The notes beneath the pieces were generated by a model. The model did not search any database, was not told the origin of the DNA, and was given only the letters and a program-made list of their open reading frames with translations. A DNA stretch of 7,814 bases from Buchnera aphidicola (Microlophium carnosum) (GTDB lineage: Bacteria; Pseudomonadota; Gammaproteobacteria; Enterobacterales; Enterobacteriaceae). This document shows positions 6,731 through 7,814 of this stretch, piece after piece; within the stretch, counting starts at the first letter, position 1; every line of letters begins with the position of its first letter. The stretch covers positions 1-7,814 of the forward strand of contig CP048748.1 of assembly GCA_011752475.1 (NCBI GenBank), written 5' to 3'. The position numbers and the translations under genes are program-made.

Positions 6731-6778
6731 TAAAAAAATAGCGAAATTTTTATAAATAAAAATTTCGCTATTTTTTTA
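6731..6778 (+). terminator. Rho-independent terminator of leuABCD, probably bidirectional
   Basis: A perfect 22-bp stem (6731-6752 with 6757-6778) encloses a four-base loop TAAA. The centre of each arm carries the only G/C bases (AGCG and CGCT), and the right arm contains seven consecutive T residues. The left arm starts with an A7 run, so the same structure gives a U-tract on the minus strand. It could therefore also stop transcripts of repA2 arriving from the right. It lies 16 bp after the leuD stop. Confidence 0.88.
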
Positions 6779-6831
6779 TTTCTTGAGTATGTGTTTATTT
6801 ATTTTTTTATTTAAGTTTAAAGAATGTTATT

Positions 6832-6860
6832 TTGCATTTATTATATAAGAAGCATATATT
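6832..6860 (+). promoter_or_regulatory. Candidate promoter upstream of the small ORF
   Basis: A -10 of TATATT (6855-6860, five of six to TATAAT) stands 17 bp after TTGCAT (6832-6837, three of six to TTGACA). Spacing is optimal but the -35 is weak, and in DNA this AT-rich such -10 matches are common. If real it would drive a transcript through the short ORF at 6958 and antisense into repA2. Confidence 0.22.
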
Positions 6861-6946
6861 TTCTAAAACCATATGCATTTATTTTTTTTTTAAATAAAAA
6901 ATTCCATATAGTTATAAGTATTTTTTATTAAAAAAATAAAAAGAGA

Positions 6947-6953
6947 GGGAGGG
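6947..6953 (+). promoter_or_regulatory. Strong Shine-Dalgarno-like sequence before a short ORF
   Basis: GGGAGGG, preceded by GAGA, lies four bases before ATG 6958. It is a better anti-16S match than any ribosome site before the plasmid's conserved genes and stands out in otherwise A/T-only sequence. Confidence 0.45.
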
Positions 6954-6957
6954 CTGT

Positions 6958-6996
6958 ATGGGAAAAATAAAAAAAAACAAAGAATCTGAATTTTAA
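6958..6996 (+). CDS. Short ORF with strong ribosome site; possible peptide or decayed gene
   Basis: The 12-codon frame MGKIKKNKESEF ends at TAA (6994-6996). After this stop the same frame stays open for 31 more codons, beginning KKEIATSKRIIKKKDLKKI, and stops at 7090-7092 inside the 3' end of repA2 on the opposite strand. I do not recognise the peptide. It could be a genuine small peptide, the remnant of a longer lysine-rich protein interrupted by a stop, or chance in A-rich DNA, where AAA codons are abundant. The reason to list it is the unusually good Shine-Dalgarno at correct spacing. No product is claimed. Confidence 0.25.
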   Translation: MGKIKKNKESEF

Positions 6997-7053
6997 AAAA
7001 AAGAAATTGCTACGAGTAAACGTATAATTAAAAAAAAAGATTTAAAAAAAATT

Positions 7054-7814
7054 TTAGTTATCAGGATATGTATTTGTAGCTATCTTTCGTAAATAATAAT
7101 AACTAATATTAACTTGTTTTTTCAATCCATCAGGACCTAATTTTGTTAGTTCACTAATAGAATATTTAGCTACTAAAGCACGAAGAATAGTTTGTCTCGC
7201 TTCTTTTTCATCTAATGAAATCAAACGTTGTGCATTTCTTTTTTTCTTGTAAAAAGCATGTTTCGAAATTCTATATTTTAAAATACTCTTAATTTGACTG
7301 TCTTTAGAACGTCTTTTAGCATCAATCATAGTTATTGGTTTAAATCCTTTACTAATAAGATTTTTATTGATCCAACCTAATTGTTGTTTTTTAGCGCTTA
7401 TTAGTTTTTTTTCAGAAACACCAAATAACATAAAAAACAACGGAGTTAGTGTGATCACTTTAGGCATATAATTACCTAATATTTTATCCCATGTTTTTTT
7501 ACAAGTAACAAAACCCATTGGCTCCATGAAATGAGTAATTAATCTAGAAGCTCGAGTAATAGATTTATTACCTGCTTTAGATAAAGTAGATAAACCACAT
7601 TCATCAGATAATTGTTCTACTGATGCTTGAACTAAATCAGAAGAAATATTAAAATGATAAATCATCGCTAAAACCATTGCTCTCATAGCACATGCTCGAT
7701 GTTCATTCAATCTTCTAAATCTTTGTAGGGGGGAGCCAATTTTAATATTTTTAATCTGTAAAAAATAATTCAATTCACATCGAGCAACATCTATCTCTGA
7801 TGCTCTTTTCATTG
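7054..7814 (-). CDS. repA2: RepA2 replication initiator, IncFII RepA-like (continues into 91-1)
   Basis: This is the body (from Ala31) of a 283-residue RepA whose first 30 codons are at 91-1. That length is close to IncFII R1 RepA (about 285, from memory). Conserved blocks in full-protein numbering are RFRRLNEHRACAMRA (62-76), SVEQLSDECGLSTLSKAGNK (95-114), SITRASR (115-121), GNYMPKVITLTPLFF (144-158), a basic region from about 170 to 228 that aligns to the equivalent arginine-rich stretch of R1 RepA, and the C-terminal SELTKLGPDGLKKQ shared with RepA1. IncFII RepA starts replication at a nearby origin, acting preferentially in cis; I infer the same role. It is the less reduced of the two RepA paralogues. 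It is transcribed divergently from yqhA and converges on leuD. A G6 run at 7728-7733 lies in codons for Gly-Ser-Pro-Leu. Confidence 0.92.
   Translation of the reverse strand, partial: MKRASEIDVARCELNYFLQIKNIKIGSPLQRFRRLNEHRACAMRAMVLAMIYHFNISSDLVQASVEQLSDECGLSTLSKAGNKSITRASRLITHFMEPMGFVTCKKTWDKILGNYMPKVITLTPLFFMLFGVSEKKLISAKKQQLGWINKNLISKGFKPITMIDAKRRSKDSQIKSILKYRISKHAFYKKKRNAQRLISLDEKEARQTILRALVAKYSISELTKLGPDGLKKQVNISYYYLRKIATNTYPDN

Larger units (their letters stand above)
6779..7053. other. AT-rich spacer between the leu terminator and the repA2 3' end
   Basis: This 275-bp region separates convergent leuD and repA2. It is composed mainly of A and T runs and contains no conserved gene that I recognise. 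Notable items are a 10-base direct repeat TGCATTTATT (6833-6842 and 6874-6883), a candidate promoter (6832-6860), a purine/G-rich stretch (6941-6953) leading into a short ORF, and a small TACG/CGTA inverted repeat (7011-7014 and 7021-7024). Because IncFII origins lie downstream of repA, this downstream flank of repA2 is a second candidate for the replication origin; that is inference only. Confidence 0.45.
1..7814. other. Complete circular leucine plasmid (pLeu type), linearised inside repA2
   Basis: Joining base 7814 to base 1 restores a continuous minus-strand reading frame. The codons across the join read Tyr-Tyr-Ala-Met-Lys-Arg, matching Cys-Tyr-Ala-Met-Lys-Lys in the paralogous repA1. 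The gene content (two IncFII-like repA genes, yqhA and leuABCD) and extreme AT richness are those of Buchnera aphidicola leucine plasmids as I know them. The assignment to Buchnera rests on family knowledge. The circularity rests on the frame crossing the ends and on no gene being left incomplete. No transposase, tRNA, rRNA or CRISPR array is visible. Confidence 0.93.

Noticed and set aside
6833..6883. Two copies of TGCATTTATT as iterons
   Set aside because: Only two copies, irregular spacing and mostly A/T content; not enough for an iteron array.
1..7814. CRISPR array, tRNA, rRNA, toxin-antitoxin or phage-defence genes
   Set aside because: No regularly spaced repeats, cloverleaf-like sequence or recognisable proteins of these kinds were found on either strand.

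Overview
This window is almost certainly one complete circular plasmid of about 7.8 kb, cut open inside a gene. It is the leucine plasmid (pLeu type) of Buchnera aphidicola, the aphid endosymbiont. The evidence is the gene set (leuA, leuB, leuC, leuD, yqhA and two IncFII-like repA genes), the very AT-rich composition, lysine/asparagine/isoleucine-rich proteins, and proteins that still align closely to E. coli orthologues. Circularity can be read directly. The minus-strand repA frame that runs off the right end at 7814 continues without a break from base 91 down to base 1, giving a 283-residue RepA that starts with ATG at 91-89. I cannot assign the aphid host species from sequence alone.

Layout, starting at base 1: the 5' end of repA2 (minus, 91 to 1, continuing at 7814); a 313-bp AT-rich divergent intergenic region (92-404); yqhA (405-908, plus), a small inner-membrane protein; a 147-bp gap; repA1 (1056-1820, plus, GTG start), a shortened paralogue of repA2; a perfect 41-bp inverted repeat (1811-1913) that includes the repA1 stop codon; leuA (1955-3514); leuB (3576-4670); leuC (4672-6087); leuD (6091-6714); a strong hairpin terminator (6731-6778); a 275-bp low-complexity spacer (6779-7053) containing a short ORF with an unusually good Shine-Dalgarno sequence; then the body of repA2 (minus, 7814 to 7054).

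The four leu genes supply every leucine-specific step from 2-ketoisovalerate to 2-ketoisocaproate. These are isopropylmalate synthase (LeuA), the two-subunit isomerase (LeuC and LeuD) and isopropylmalate dehydrogenase (LeuB). All catalytic and cluster-binding residues I checked are present, so the pathway looks functional. leuB, leuC and leuD are packed with 1-nt and 3-nt gaps, while leuA stands 61 nt upstream of leuB. No leucine-rich leader peptide or attenuator is visible before leuA; the large inverted repeat occupies that position. Placing the operon on a RepA-driven plasmid would let gene dosage set leucine output for the host, which is the usual interpretation for these plasmids.

Nothing here is an entirely new system. 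The parts that ordinary annotation does not explain are the 103-bp inverted repeat between repA1 and leuA, the small ORF with its strong ribosome site and possible interrupted extension at 6958-7092, the internal deletion in RepA1, and a surplus of G/C homopolymers in an AT-rich plasmid.
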